DNA of 64,000 nucleotides from Pseudooceanicola atlanticus. Its GTDB lineage: Bacteria; Pseudomonadota; Alphaproteobacteria; Rhodobacterales; Rhodobacteraceae. The notes below the pieces were generated by a model, which had not been told where the DNA came from, searched no databases, and worked only from the letters and a program-made list of their open reading frames with translations. Below are positions 26,293-34,832 of the stretch, in pieces. How positions within the stretch are numbered: the first letter of the stretch is position 1; each line of letters starts with the position of its first letter. The stretch lies in NCBI RefSeq assembly GCF_000768315.1, contig NZ_AQQX01000004.1, forward strand, positions 124,001-188,000, in the 5' to 3' direction. The translations under genes and the position numbers were made by a program.

Positions 26293-27732
26293 TCACAAGC
26301 CTTTGGCCCGGTAGGAGGCCGCAACCTTGTCAATGGCCACGAGATAGGCGGCGGTGCGCAGGTCGTCGACCTCTTCCTTGTCGTGCCAGAGACCGCGCAT
26401 CGACTGGAAGGCAATGCGCATCGTGTCGTCGAGACCGGAGCGCACCAGCTCCAACTCGTCCGCGCCGCGCAGGTATTTCGCCTTGAAGTCGGGCGTCATG
26501 GACCACGCATCACCCAGATGCCGATCGAGCCGTTCCAGTTCACGCACGATCAGTTCGTGCCGCGCCTCTTCCTGGCGGCGCTGCATCCGGCCGAAGCGGA
26601 TATGGCTGAGGTTCTTGACCCATTCGAAATAGGACACCGTGACGCCGCCCGCATTGGCATACATGTCGGGGATGATGACGGTGCCGCGCGCCCGCAGCAC
26701 GTCATCGGCGCCGGCAGTGATCGGGCCGTTCGCGGCCTCGATGATCAGCTTGGCGCCGATCCGGTCGGCATTGGTCATGTTGATCACCCCTTCCATCGCG
26801 GCGGGGATCAGGATGTCACAGGCCTCTTCCAGCACCGCGCCGCCTTCGGCATGGTGGTTGGCGTCCGGGTAGCCGGTCACGCCGCCGTGGCGCATGATCC
26901 ATTCCTTGACCTTCTCGACATCGATCCCCGACGGATCAAAGAGCGCGCCGTCGCGTTCGATGATACCGGTGATGATCGCGCCGTCCTCTTCCTGCAGGAA
27001 CTTGGCGGCGTGGTAGCCCACATTGCCGAGGCCCTGGACGATGACGGTCTTGCCCTCGAGCGTGCCGTCGAGCCCGGCCTTGGCCACGTCGAGCGGTTCG
27101 CGGAAGAACTCGCGCAGGGCATATTGCACGCCCCGGCCCGTCGCCTCCACCCGGCCGGCGATGCCGCCGGCGTTCAGCGGCTTGCCGGTAACGCAGGCGC
27201 GGGAGTTGATGTCGGTGGTGTTCATCCGGTTGTACTGATCACTGATCCAGGCCATCTCGCGTTCGCTGGTGCCCATGTCTGGGGCGGGCACGTTCTGGGC
27301 CGGGTGGATCATGTCGCGCTTGATCAGCTCATAGGCGAAGCGGCGGGTGATCTGTTCAAGCTCGTGATCGTCCCATTGCCGCGGGTCGATACAGAGCCCG
27401 CCCTTGGAGCCGCCGAACGGGGCCTCGACCAGCGCACATTTGTAGGTCATCAGCGCCGCCAGTGCCTCGACCTCGTCCTGGTTGACGGAGGTGGCGAAGC
27501 GGATGCCGCCCTTGACCGGCTCCATATGTTCGGAATGGACCGAACGATAGCCGGTGAAGGTCTGGATCTGGCCCCGCAGGCGCACCCCGAAACGCACGGT
27601 GTAGGTGGCGTTGCAGACCCTGATCTTTTCCTCGAGCCCCGGGGGCAGATCCATCAGCGCCACGGCGCGGTTGAACATCAGATCCACGCTTTCGCGGAAC
27701 GTCGGTTCCTGCGGGTTTGCCATGCTTGCCAT
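26293..27732 (-). CDS. Glutamate dehydrogenase (Glu/Leu/Phe/Val dehydrogenase family)
   Basis: Catalyses reversible oxidative deamination of glutamate to 2-oxoglutarate with NAD(P). The 479-residue product has the substrate-binding KGGIRFA, the catalytic Lys region KCALVEAPFGGSKGG, VPAPDMGTSEREMAWI, and a Rossmann motif VIVQGLGNVGYHAAKFL (about 245-262). AANGPITAGADDVL and YANAGGVTVSYFEWVKN are also typical. The start at 27732 is supported by a GGAGGAAACG site. It is transcribed divergently from tadG across a 308-base gap with two palindromes. Cofactor preference cannot be read with confidence. Confidence 0.94.
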   Translation of the reverse strand: MASMANPQEPTFRESVDLMFNRAVALMDLPPGLEEKIRVCNATYTVRFGVRLRGQIQTFTGYRSVHSEHMEPVKGGIRFATSVNQDEVEALAALMTYKCALVEAPFGGSKGGLCIDPRQWDDHELEQITRRFAYELIKRDMIHPAQNVPAPDMGTSEREMAWISDQYNRMNTTDINSRACVTGKPLNAGGIAGRVEATGRGVQYALREFFREPLDVAKAGLDGTLEGKTVIVQGLGNVGYHAAKFLQEEDGAIITGIIERDGALFDPSGIDVEKVKEWIMRHGGVTGYPDANHHAEGGAVLEEACDILIPAAMEGVINMTNADRIGAKLIIEAANGPITAGADDVLRARGTVIIPDMYANAGGVTVSYFEWVKNLSHIRFGRMQRRQEEARHELIVRELERLDRHLGDAWSMTPDFKAKYLRGADELELVRSGLDDTMRIAFQSMRGLWHDKEEVDDLRTAAYLVAIDKVAASYRAKGL

Positions 27733-28015
27733 CGTTTCCTCCTCCTGTTGCGACGCAACGTAACATGGAAATATCAAATCTCCGTGTGCCGGATTCTGCA
27801 TTCCCGCGCTTCCAAAACGCGTCATTGTGCACGTACGCGAACAATGTTTCGCGAACACCGGGTTTCGTTTTCAATAAAAGCGTATTCCACTTTGGCGGCG
27901 CAATACTGCCAAATTTCGGCCTGATTTCAGCGTTAACAATTTCTTTGCAACAACAGCGGCGAACGCACCACTCACTCCGAAGGGCCTGTATACAAGGGCT
28001 TTTGAGGAGCCAAAA
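27733..28015. promoter_or_regulatory. Divergent gdh/tadG control region with two palindromes
   Basis: The gap is more AT-rich than its surroundings and must hold both promoters. It has two clear palindromes: GTTGCG-A-CGCAAC at 27747-27759, close to the glutamate dehydrogenase start, and CGCGAA-CAATGT-TTCGCG at 27836-27853. Both are symmetric enough to be repressor or activator sites; the proteins that would bind them are unknown. Confidence 0.5.
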
Positions 28016-28036
28016 ATGCGAGTCGCGCAAGGGTAG
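28016..28036 (+). CDS. Possible six-codon leader peptide before tadG
   Basis: An ATG at 28016 starts the peptide MRVAQG and stops at TAG 28034-28036. It has a better ribosome site (TTTTGAGGAGCCAAAA) than tadG itself, whose ATG begins five bases after this stop and has only AGGGTAG upstream. Translation of the leader could deliver ribosomes to tadG. This is an inference from sequence alone; such short frames also arise by chance. Confidence 0.35.
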   Translation: MRVAQG

Positions 28037-28040
28037 ACCG

Positions 28041-29465
28041 ATGGATCGCAAGGCGAAGTTCAAGACCGGTATCCAATTCAAGCTGGACCGGAACAAGCAC
28101 AAGTTGCGTCAATTCCTGGGTGATTTCGCACGACAGGAAGACGGTGTGATGCTCGCATTCGTGCTGTTCCTTCTTCTTATCATGATGACCGTGGGCGGCG
28201 TCAGCGTCGACCTGATGCGCGCCGAGATGGAGCGCACCCGCCTGCAGCAGACCCTCGACAGCGCGGCCCTGGCCGCTGCGCACAAAGACAACACGCTCGA
28301 CCCCAAGACTGTGGTCCTGGACTATTTCAGCAAGGCGAACCTCGCCTCCTACATCTCGTCCGACGACGTGCAGGTCGAAGGGGTCGCCGGGAACCGCGCC
28401 GTCGAGATCCGGCTGGACGCCATGGTCAAGACGCAGTTCCTGGGCAATATCGGCTTCGATGAATTCAAGGTGCCCGCCGCAGGACGCGCCGAGCAGGAAA
28501 TCGGCGACGCCGAAGTGTCCCTCGTGCTCGATATCTCGGGGTCCATGCGCGACAACAACCGGATGGTGAACCTGCACAGCGCGGCGAAGGATTTCGTCGA
28601 CACCGTGCTGACGGCCGAGACCCGCAACAGGGTGTCGCTGTCGCTGGTGCCCTATACCGGGGACGTGAATGCCGGCCGCGAGATCTTTGCCCGGCTGAAC
28701 GCGCGGCACCTGCACGAATATTCCTACTGCCTGCAATTCACCCCGGCCGACTTCACCAAACCCGGCATCGACCCCGAGGACCACTACCTTCAGGGCCAGC
28801 ATTTCTCGCATACGGACGGGTCGTTCACCAACATCTCGTGCCCGACGCAGAGCTACGAGACGATCACGCCCTTCAGCCAGAACGTCGACGCCCTGAAAAC
28901 CCAGATCGGCAAGCTGACCTGGCGCGAGCGGACCTCGGTTCACGTGGGCATGAAATGGGGCGCGGCCCTGGTCGATCCGGATATCGAGCCGGTCATCACC
29001 TCCATGGCCAGCGCCGGTCTTGTCGACCCCGCCTTCTCGGGTCGTCCGGCCAGCTATGACACGCCGACGCTGAAGACCGTCGTGCTGATGACCGACGGTG
29101 TGAACACGACGACCTACCGGATCAAGGATTTCGCCTACGACACGCCGGATATGCGCTATCACTGGGCCCGTCATCCGGTCGAGAACTGGGATGAACAGGT
29201 CGACGGTTCGGTCGAGCACGAATTGTTCGAGCCCTATTACGACAACGCGATCGGCAACACGCTGCTGCAGAGCGTCTGCACCGCGGCCAAGAACAAGGGC
29301 ATCATCATCTGGACCGTCGGGTTCGAGATCAATGACAGCGCCGCCACGCAACTGGAACGCTGCGCCTCCTCCGACTCGCATTTCTACCGGGTCGAAGGGC
29401 TGGAAATCGGCGAGGCCTTCTCCTCCATCGCGCGGCAGCTGAAGCAGCTGAGGTTGACACTCTGA
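28041..29465 (+). CDS. tadG: TadG-like protein with von Willebrand factor A domain
   Basis: A 474-residue Tad (Flp pilus) associated protein. The N-terminus has a TadE-type leader: a basic region, then the hydrophobic segment DGVMLAFVLFLLLIMMTVGGVSVDLMRAEMERTRLQ (about 32-67), which anchors the protein in the inner membrane. A large periplasmic part contains a vWA domain with the metal-binding DISGSM (MIDAS) near residue 161 and LMTDGVNTTTY near 350, ending GEAFSSIARQLKQLRLTL. Length and domain order fit TadG. The start at MDRKAKFK was chosen because the frame further upstream has no good ribosome site. It forms a three-gene unit with two TadE-type genes; the secretion ATPase and other tad genes are not in the window. 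Confidence 0.88.
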   Translation: MDRKAKFKTGIQFKLDRNKHKLRQFLGDFARQEDGVMLAFVLFLLLIMMTVGGVSVDLMRAEMERTRLQQTLDSAALAAAHKDNTLDPKTVVLDYFSKANLASYISSDDVQVEGVAGNRAVEIRLDAMVKTQFLGNIGFDEFKVPAAGRAEQEIGDAEVSLVLDISGSMRDNNRMVNLHSAAKDFVDTVLTAETRNRVSLSLVPYTGDVNAGREIFARLNARHLHEYSYCLQFTPADFTKPGIDPEDHYLQGQHFSHTDGSFTNISCPTQSYETITPFSQNVDALKTQIGKLTWRERTSVHVGMKWGAALVDPDIEPVITSMASAGLVDPAFSGRPASYDTPTLKTVVLMTDGVNTTTYRIKDFAYDTPDMRYHWARHPVENWDEQVDGSVEHELFEPYYDNAIGNTLLQSVCTAAKNKGIIIWTVGFEINDSAATQLERCASSDSHFYRVEGLEIGEAFSSIARQLKQLRLTL

Positions 29466-30007
29466 TGCGGTTCGGGTTTTCGATATTCCGCCGGGCACGG
29501 GCCTGGGCAAGGGACGAGAGCGGTTCGGCCGTGGTGGATTTCGCCATCATGTTCCCGATCTTCCTGATGTTCATGCTGTCCTCGGTCGAGATGGGCATGA
29601 TGACCTTCCGGCAGACCATGCTGGAACGGGGCCTGGACATGGCCGTACGGGACCTGCGCCTTGGCACCGGCGGGACGCCGACGCACGATTCCATCAAGGA
29701 CGCGATCTGCGACTATTCCGGCTTCCTGCCCGATTGCTCCAATTCCCTGCGCCTTGAAATGCGCCCGGTGAACCTGCGGGCCTATGCCGCCCTGCCCGAT
29801 GCGATCACCTGCATCGACAAGTCCGAAGAGGTCCAGCCGGTACATCAATTCGTCAATGGCGGCGCCAATGGCCTGATGATCCTGCGCGCCTGCATCAAGA
29901 TCACGCCTGTCTTCCCGAATATCGGGTTCGGCAGCCAAATGGAGGTCGATGGCAACGGCGACATGGCGCTGTACTCGGTCTCTGCATTCGTGAACGAACC
30001 GAGCTGA
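29465..30007 (+). CDS. TadE-like pilus assembly protein
   Basis: A 180-residue minor pilin-like protein. The TadE motif GSAVVDFAIMFPIFLMFMLSSVEMG (about residues 20-44), with the Glu/Asp-like position before the hydrophobic stretch, forms the N-terminal transmembrane helix; the rest is periplasmic and has several Cys (ICDYSGFLPDC, ITCID, RACIK) that may be disulfide-linked. The start codon overlaps the tadG stop by one base (TGATG), indicating coupling. Its mature role is probably as a pseudopilin or assembly factor for Flp-type pili, following known TadE/TadF proteins. Confidence 0.86.
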   Translation: MRFGFSIFRRARAWARDESGSAVVDFAIMFPIFLMFMLSSVEMGMMTFRQTMLERGLDMAVRDLRLGTGGTPTHDSIKDAICDYSGFLPDCSNSLRLEMRPVNLRAYAALPDAITCIDKSEEVQPVHQFVNGGANGLMILRACIKITPVFPNIGFGSQMEVDGNGDMALYSVSAFVNEPS

Positions 30008-30011
30008 TCCG

Positions 30012-30605
30012 ATGGCCAATTTCCACCCCTCCCCCCTGCGCCTGGCGCGCGCCCGGCTTCGCGAAGGCTTCCGCGCCTTTGCCGAGGAAACCCGCGGCAC
30101 CGTGGCCGTGGAATCGATCATCCTGCTGCCGCTGGTGGTGTGGATGTACCTGGCGATGTTCACCTTCTTCGACATGCTGCGGATGCGGTCGATGACGCAG
30201 AAGGCGACCTTCACCGTGGCCGACGCCTATTCGCGGGAAACCTCGAAGATCAACGACACTTTCGTCAGCTCCTCCTTCAGCCTGTTCCAGCAGATGGTGC
30301 GCGACAATTCCGCGGGCCTGCGCGTCTCGGTGCTGCGCTATGACCCCGACACCGACCGTTACCTGGTGTCCTGGTCGCAGAAACGCGGCACCAGCGGCGG
30401 CGCGGCGCTGAACGAGGCCGCGGCCAACGCGATGAAGGACCAGCTGCCGAACATTGCCGCGGGCGACGAATTCCTGCTGGTCGAGACCTGGAACAACTAC
30501 CAGATCCCCTTCAAGATCGGCATGGACGATTTCGAGATGAAGTCGCTGATCTTCATGAACCCGCGCTTCACCTCGCAGCTGAAATGGGATGACGGAACCG
30601 CCTGA
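30012..30605 (+). CDS. TadE-like pilus assembly protein
   Basis: A second TadE-type protein, 197 residues. The motif ETRGTVAVESIILLPLVVWMYLAMFTFFDML (about 26-56) has the Glu and hydrophobic helix expected of TadE/TadF. The periplasmic part includes LVSWSQKRGTSGGAALNE and VETWNNYQIPFKIGMDDF. It begins four bases after the previous stop and is the last gene of the trio, followed 26 bases later by a strong terminator. Confidence 0.84.
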   Translation: MANFHPSPLRLARARLREGFRAFAEETRGTVAVESIILLPLVVWMYLAMFTFFDMLRMRSMTQKATFTVADAYSRETSKINDTFVSSSFSLFQQMVRDNSAGLRVSVLRYDPDTDRYLVSWSQKRGTSGGAALNEAAANAMKDQLPNIAAGDEFLLVETWNNYQIPFKIGMDDFEMKSLIFMNPRFTSQLKWDDGTA

Positions 30606-30631
30606 TCGCGGGCCTATCTCGACGGACAACA

Positions 30632-30655
30632 GGGCGGCCCGGGGCCGCCCTTTTT
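30632..30655 (+). terminator. Rho-independent terminator after the tad trio
   Basis: GGGCGGC (30632-30638) pairs with GCCGCCC (30644-30650) around a CCGGG loop and is followed by TTTTT (30651-30655). Confidence 0.9.
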
Positions 30656-30678
30656 GGTCTGCCGCTAGGTGCGGTGGC

Positions 30679-31185
30679 TCAGTCGTCCTGGCCGCCCTTC
30701 GCCGCTTCGGCATCGGCGGCGCGTTCGGCCAGTTTCACCGTCAGGATATCGGCCATCAGCTTGGCCTCGGCCGCGCGGGTGATGCCGCCCACGCCGATCC
30801 GGTTGCCCAGCCGCCAGTAGAGGCCGGGTTTCCACATCCGCCCCAGGCTGCGCTGCGTGCGCACGAGGAACCCGTTGGACGGCTTGAAGGCAAAGGTGCC
30901 CCGGTCGACGGACACGATATCCTCCATCGCGGCGAGGCAGGTGCCATCGCTGTCAAACAGCCCCTCTTCGCGCAGTTCGACGCGATGCGCGGTGGCGCGG
31001 TACATCAGCCAGGACGCGGCCAGCGCGGCCACGCCCATCACGATGACCAGCCCGTCCAGCCAGGACCCGCCGCCCCCGGCGATCCCCATCCGCACCAGCA
31101 GCAGCCCCAGCCCGGCCAGCACGCCGACCCCGAAGACTCGCCGCCCCTGCGAGGCCGCCACATTCGCCAAAATCTCTGCGCTCAT
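30679..31185 (-). CDS. Small membrane protein of unknown function
   Basis: A 168-residue protein with two hydrophobic segments near the N-terminus (about 18-33 VFGVGVLAGLGLLLVRM and 43-61 LDGLVIVMGVAALAASWLM). A cytoplasmic-looking domain follows: HRVELREEGLFDSDGT, ISVDRGTFAFKPSNGFLVRTQ and GRMWKPGLYWRLGNRIGVGG. The second part resembles a PH-like beta-rich domain found in several small bacterial membrane proteins, but the match is not strong. The tail is acidic and basic mixed. It lies convergent with the tad operon and divergent from pirin. No function is proposed. Confidence 0.75.
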   Translation of the reverse strand: MSAEILANVAASQGRRVFGVGVLAGLGLLLVRMGIAGGGGSWLDGLVIVMGVAALAASWLMYRATAHRVELREEGLFDSDGTCLAAMEDIVSVDRGTFAFKPSNGFLVRTQRSLGRMWKPGLYWRLGNRIGVGGITRAAEAKLMADILTVKLAERAADAEAAKGGQDD

Positions 31186-31386
31186 CTCATCCCCTTCCGG
31201 TTCCGATCCCGTTAGGGGCTGCGGCGCGGCGATGCAAGCGCGCAGGCCGTCGGCGACCCGACTGAGGCCCGGCTTTGCCCCATTGTGCGCCCCGGCACAG
31301 ATCCCCTGTATCCGCGAACGCAGCCGGGACTTGGCGGATGGTTCGCGCTGCCCTAGCTCTGGGACATCAGGATCAGGAGAACGCTC

Positions 31387-32298
31387 ATGTCCATTCGTCC
31401 GACACTCGAAACCCGTGCCGCCATGGAAACCCTCGAAGGGGCCGGGGTCAAACTGCACCGCGCCTTCGGGTTCCACAAACCCAGCGAACTGGACCCGTTC
31501 CTGCTGTTCGACGATTTCCGCAACGACAGCCCCGAGGATTTCCAGAAGGGCTTTCCCTGGCATCCGCATCGCGGCATCGAGACGATCACCTATGTCCTTT
31601 CGGGGTCGGTGGAACATGCCGACAGCCTGGGCAACCAGGGCAAGCTGGGCGCCGGCGACGTACAATGGATGACCGCCGGGTCGGGCATCCTGCACCAGGA
31701 GATGCCGCAGGGGAACATGTCGGGCCAGATGCATGGCTTCCAGCTTTGGGCGAACCTGCCGCGCGACCTTAAGATGACCACGCCCCGCTACCAGGACGTT
31801 GAAGCCAAGGAGATCCCCGAGATCATCGACGATGACGGCACCGCCGTGCGCGTCGTCGTGGGCGAGTTCTGGGGCAAGCGCGGCCCGGTCGACGGGATCG
31901 CCGCCGATCCGCAATACCTCGACATCTGGATCCCGCCGGGGGTCAAGAAGACGCTGCCGGTCGACACCTACCGCCGGGCCTTTGCCTATATCTTCGAAGG
32001 CTCCGCCGCCTTCGCCGATGCCTCCGCCCCCACCGGCGTCCTGCTGGAGAAAGAGGTCGGCGGCGAGGAGGTCAACATCCGCGACATGTCCGGCAACCGG
32101 ACCCTCGTTCGGTTCGGCACCGGTGACGAGATCACGGTGCAGGCGGGCGAGGAAGGAGTGCGGTTCCTTCTGATTTCCGGCGCGCCGATCCAGGAGCCTG
32201 TCGCCTGGCATGGGCCCATCGTGATGAACACGGGCGAGGAATTGCAGCAGGCCTTCCGCGAATTGCGCAACGGCACGTTCATCAAGCCCGCGCATTGA
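31387..32298 (+). CDS. Pirin family protein
   Basis: A 303-residue bicupin. The N-terminal cupin carries the metal-binding HPHRGIETITYVLSGSVEHAD (His residues near 60-62) and the following VQWMTAGSGILHQEMP with the remaining His and Glu. The C-terminal domain has the pirin pattern ending EPVAWHGPIVMNT. Pirins are iron proteins; some act as quercetin dioxygenases, others as regulators, and the sequence alone does not separate these. A tetR gene lies on the other strand just downstream, and its operator does not overlap pirin. Length is typical. Confidence 0.93.
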   Translation: MSIRPTLETRAAMETLEGAGVKLHRAFGFHKPSELDPFLLFDDFRNDSPEDFQKGFPWHPHRGIETITYVLSGSVEHADSLGNQGKLGAGDVQWMTAGSGILHQEMPQGNMSGQMHGFQLWANLPRDLKMTTPRYQDVEAKEIPEIIDDDGTAVRVVVGEFWGKRGPVDGIAADPQYLDIWIPPGVKKTLPVDTYRRAFAYIFEGSAAFADASAPTGVLLEKEVGGEEVNIRDMSGNRTLVRFGTGDEITVQAGEEGVRFLLISGAPIQEPVAWHGPIVMNTGEELQQAFRELRNGTFIKPAH

Positions 32299-32340
32299 CC
32301 CTGTGCGCTGTCCTCTCCGGAGGTATCCCGGGGAGGACGG

Positions 32341-32928
32341 TCAGGCCGCGACAAGGCGGCGGGTCATGCCCCAGTAGATATCCTCGATCTCGTCCAGGCT
32401 GAGGCGACCGGTCTGGCGGAACCAGGTGTTCACGCCCGTCAGCATGGCGATGATCGCCATCGTCGCGATCCGCGGATCGGCGACCGCCACCGCCCCTGTC
32501 CCCTGCCCGTCCACCAGGATCGCGGTCAGCGTATCCTCGTAACGGCGGCGCAGCGCCTCGATCTGCGCGAAATTGTCGGGCTCGAGGTTGCGCAGCTCCA
32601 TGTAGGCAATGAAGACCGCGTCGGGCCGTTCGGCGTGAAACCGGATGTGGAAGCGGGTGAAATCCTCCAGCGCCTGCATCGGGTCGGCACGTAGCGGCAG
32701 CGCCGCCCGCGCCTCGAGCAGATCGTCGAGATGCGCGCGCATCAGGTCCGCCAGCAGGGTCTGCTTGTCCGGGATGTAATTGTAGAGCGCCCCGGCCTGC
32801 ACCCCGACCTCCGCCGCGATCTGGCGCATGGAAACCGCCGCATAGCCGTGCCGCGCAAAGAGCGACAGCGCCGCCTCGCGGATACGGGGGGCGGTGAGCG
32901 CCGAATGGGAGCCTGCGGTCCGTGCCAT
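32341..32928 (-). CDS. TetR family transcriptional regulator
   Basis: A 195-residue repressor type. The N-terminal helix-turn-helix reads IREAALSLFARHGYAAVSMRQIAAEVGVQAGALYNYIPDKQTLL (about residues 16-60), the TetR signature; the C-terminal two-thirds is a helical ligand/dimer domain with no recognised effector. The start was placed at MARTAG because an earlier ATG (32949) would fall inside a 16-bp perfect palindrome that is likely the operator. The regulated target is probably the gene itself and perhaps the nearby lipoprotein gene or pirin. Confidence 0.9.
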   Translation of the reverse strand: MARTAGSHSALTAPRIREAALSLFARHGYAAVSMRQIAAEVGVQAGALYNYIPDKQTLLADLMRAHLDDLLEARAALPLRADPMQALEDFTRFHIRFHAERPDAVFIAYMELRNLEPDNFAQIEALRRRYEDTLTAILVDGQGTGAVAVADPRIATMAIIAMLTGVNTWFRQTGRLSLDEIEDIYWGMTRRLVAA

Positions 32929-32941
32929 GCCCCCGTTGTAA

Positions 32942-32957
32942 CTGAACAAGCGTTCAG
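32942..32957. promoter_or_regulatory. Probable TetR operator
   Basis: CTGAAC-AAGC-GTTCAG, a perfect 6-bp inverted repeat with a 4-bp spacer, lies 14 bases upstream of the tetR start and 78 bases before the divergent small lipoprotein gene. The position and the GAAC/GTTC arms are typical of self-regulating TetR sites. Confidence 0.7.
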
Positions 32958-33034
32958 ATCAAGCGGCGCGGGCCTTGCCTCCCCCCTTCGTATGGCTCAC
33001 ACTCGGCCCGGCGAGCAAAAGGGGCGGATCACGG

Positions 33035-33280
33035 ATGACAGCGCGGGCGATCATATGCGGCATGGTGGCGGCGCTGAGCCTGTCGGCCTGCGCCCAGTTC
33101 CCCGAACTGGACCGCGCCATCCCGGCCGATGAACAGCGCGGCCCCTATCCCGACCTCGTCCCTGTCGGCGGGCTGCTGGCCCAGGCCGAAAACCCGCGGA
33201 TCGAGGACGATGACGCCGACAACCTGTCCGCCCGCGCCGCCGCGCTGAAGGCCCGCGCCGCGCGCCTGCGGGCCTACTGA
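33035..33280 (+). CDS. Small lipoprotein
   Basis: An 81-residue protein with a lipoprotein signal: MTARAIICGMVAALSLSAC with the lipobox LSAC (Cys19). The remainder is about 62 residues, rich in Ala, Arg and Asp, with an apparent helical coil NLSARAAALKARAARLRAY at the end. It is divergent from the TetR gene, sharing its operator region. No family is recognised. Confidence 0.75.
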   Translation: MTARAIICGMVAALSLSACAQFPELDRAIPADEQRGPYPDLVPVGGLLAQAENPRIEDDDADNLSARAAALKARAARLRAY

Positions 33281-33462
33281 GCGCGCCACGCCCTGCGCGT
33301 TGCGGCATCCCGATGCGGTGCCATCTGCCCGACAAACCCTCAGCGCGGCCTGATTGTCCGCCCGGTTGCCGCAAAGCCCCCCAAAGGCCCCAGTGCCGCG
33401 TTGCAAGCCCCGGGGGAAACCGCTAGAGCCGCCTGAAGGACATGACAGACAGGAGAGCGGGC

Positions 33463-34749
33463 ATGAGCGGCAAGCTGCGCCTTGGGATTGCGGGTTTGGG
33501 CACCGTCGGGGTCGGGGTGATCAAGATCATCCGGCGCGAGGCTGCGATGCTGACGGCCCGGACAGGCTGCGAGATCACCATCTCTGCCGTGTCGGCCCGC
33601 ACCCGTGACAAGGACCGCGGCGTGTCGCTGGACGGCTATGACTGGGAAGACGATCCCGTCGCCCTGGCCACCCGCGACGATGTCGATGTCTTCGTCGAAT
33701 TGATGGGCGGCTCTGACGGGCCCGCCAAGGCCGCGACCGAGGCCGCGCTGAAGGCCGGCAAGGACGTGGTCACCGCCAACAAGGCGATGCTGGCGATCCA
33801 TGGTCAGGCGCTGGCCGAACAGGCCGAGGATGCGGGCCGCGTGATCCGCTACGAGGCCGCCGTGGCCGGGGGCATCCCGGTGGTGAAATCCCTCGTCGAG
33901 GGGCTGGCCGGGAACGAGATCACCCGCGTCATGGGCGTGATGAACGGCACCTGCAACTACATCCTGACCCGGATGGAAAGCGCGGGCCTGCCCTACGAGA
34001 CCGTCTTCGAAGAGGCGAACCAGCTGGGCTACCTCGAAGCCGATCCCGAGCTTGACGTGGGCGGCATCGATGCCGGGCACAAGCTGGCGATCCTGGCCTC
34101 GGCCGCCTTCGGCACCCGCGTCGCCTTTGACGCGATGGAGCTTGAGGGCATTGGCCGGATCACCATCGAGGACATCCGCGCCGCCGCCGATATGGGCTAC
34201 CGGATCAAGCTGCTGGGTGTTGCCCGGATGACGGGCCGCGGCCTGGAACAGCGCATGTCGCCCTGCCTGGTGCCCGCGACCTCGCCGCTGGGTCAGCTGG
34301 AAGGCGGCACCAACATGGTCGTGCTGGAGGGCAATGCCGTCGAGCAGATCGTGCTGCGCGGCCCCGGCGCCGGCGAAGGCCCGACGGCCAGCGCGGTTAT
34401 GGCGGATGTCTGCGACATCGCCCGTGGCGTGCGCCTGCCGGTCTTTGGCCAGCCCGCCTCGGGCCTGGAGGAAGCGACGCCCGCGCGCTCCGTCACACCG
34501 GCGGCCTATTACCTGCGCATGACGCTTCAGGACAAACCCGGTGCGCTGGCCAAGGTGGCGACGGTGTTGGGCGAGTCGGGTATCTCGATTAACCGGATGC
34601 GGCAATACGATCACGAGGGCGACGGCGCCCCCGTCCTGATCGTGACGCACCGCACGTCCCGCGACGCGTTGGACCGGGCGCTTGGCGCGATGGACAAGAC
34701 CGGCGTCGTGGAGAGCACCCCGGTTGCGATCCGGATCGAGGAAGTCTGA
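33463..34749 (+). CDS. hom: Homoserine dehydrogenase
   Basis: Reduces aspartate-semialdehyde to homoserine for threonine and methionine synthesis. The 428-residue product has the NAD(P)-binding motif GIAGLGTVGVGVIKII (about residues 7-22), the catalytic region GKDVVTANKAML, the family signature YEAAVAGGIPVVKSL and GVMNGTCNYILTRM, and a C-terminal ACT domain (MTLQDKPGALAKVATVLGESGISINRM) for feedback control. The ATG at 33463 has AGGAG upstream; an earlier ATG at 33442 is less well placed. It ends in a strong terminator. In related genomes glpX often follows hom before recJ; here it is absent. Confidence 0.96.
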   Translation: MSGKLRLGIAGLGTVGVGVIKIIRREAAMLTARTGCEITISAVSARTRDKDRGVSLDGYDWEDDPVALATRDDVDVFVELMGGSDGPAKAATEAALKAGKDVVTANKAMLAIHGQALAEQAEDAGRVIRYEAAVAGGIPVVKSLVEGLAGNEITRVMGVMNGTCNYILTRMESAGLPYETVFEEANQLGYLEADPELDVGGIDAGHKLAILASAAFGTRVAFDAMELEGIGRITIEDIRAAADMGYRIKLLGVARMTGRGLEQRMSPCLVPATSPLGQLEGGTNMVVLEGNAVEQIVLRGPGAGEGPTASAVMADVCDIARGVRLPVFGQPASGLEEATPARSVTPAAYYLRMTLQDKPGALAKVATVLGESGISINRMRQYDHEGDGAPVLIVTHRTSRDALDRALGAMDKTGVVESTPVAIRIEEV

Positions 34750-34805
34750 GAACCGGCGCGGTTCGCCGCGCTGGCGCTGCACATTGGCATCTGGCTGATT
34801 GCTTT

Positions 34806-34832
34806 GCCCCCGGGTTCGCCCGGGGGCTTTTT
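34806..34832 (+). terminator. Rho-independent terminator after hom
   Basis: GCCCCCGGG (34806-34814) pairs perfectly with CCCGGGGGC (34819-34827) around a TTCG loop, then TTTTTGTT. Confidence 0.93.

Noticed and set aside
27717-28040. N-terminal extension of tadG by about 108 codons
   Set aside because: The frame is open but crosses the divergent promoter region, lacks a ribosome site, and puts the membrane helix far inside the protein.
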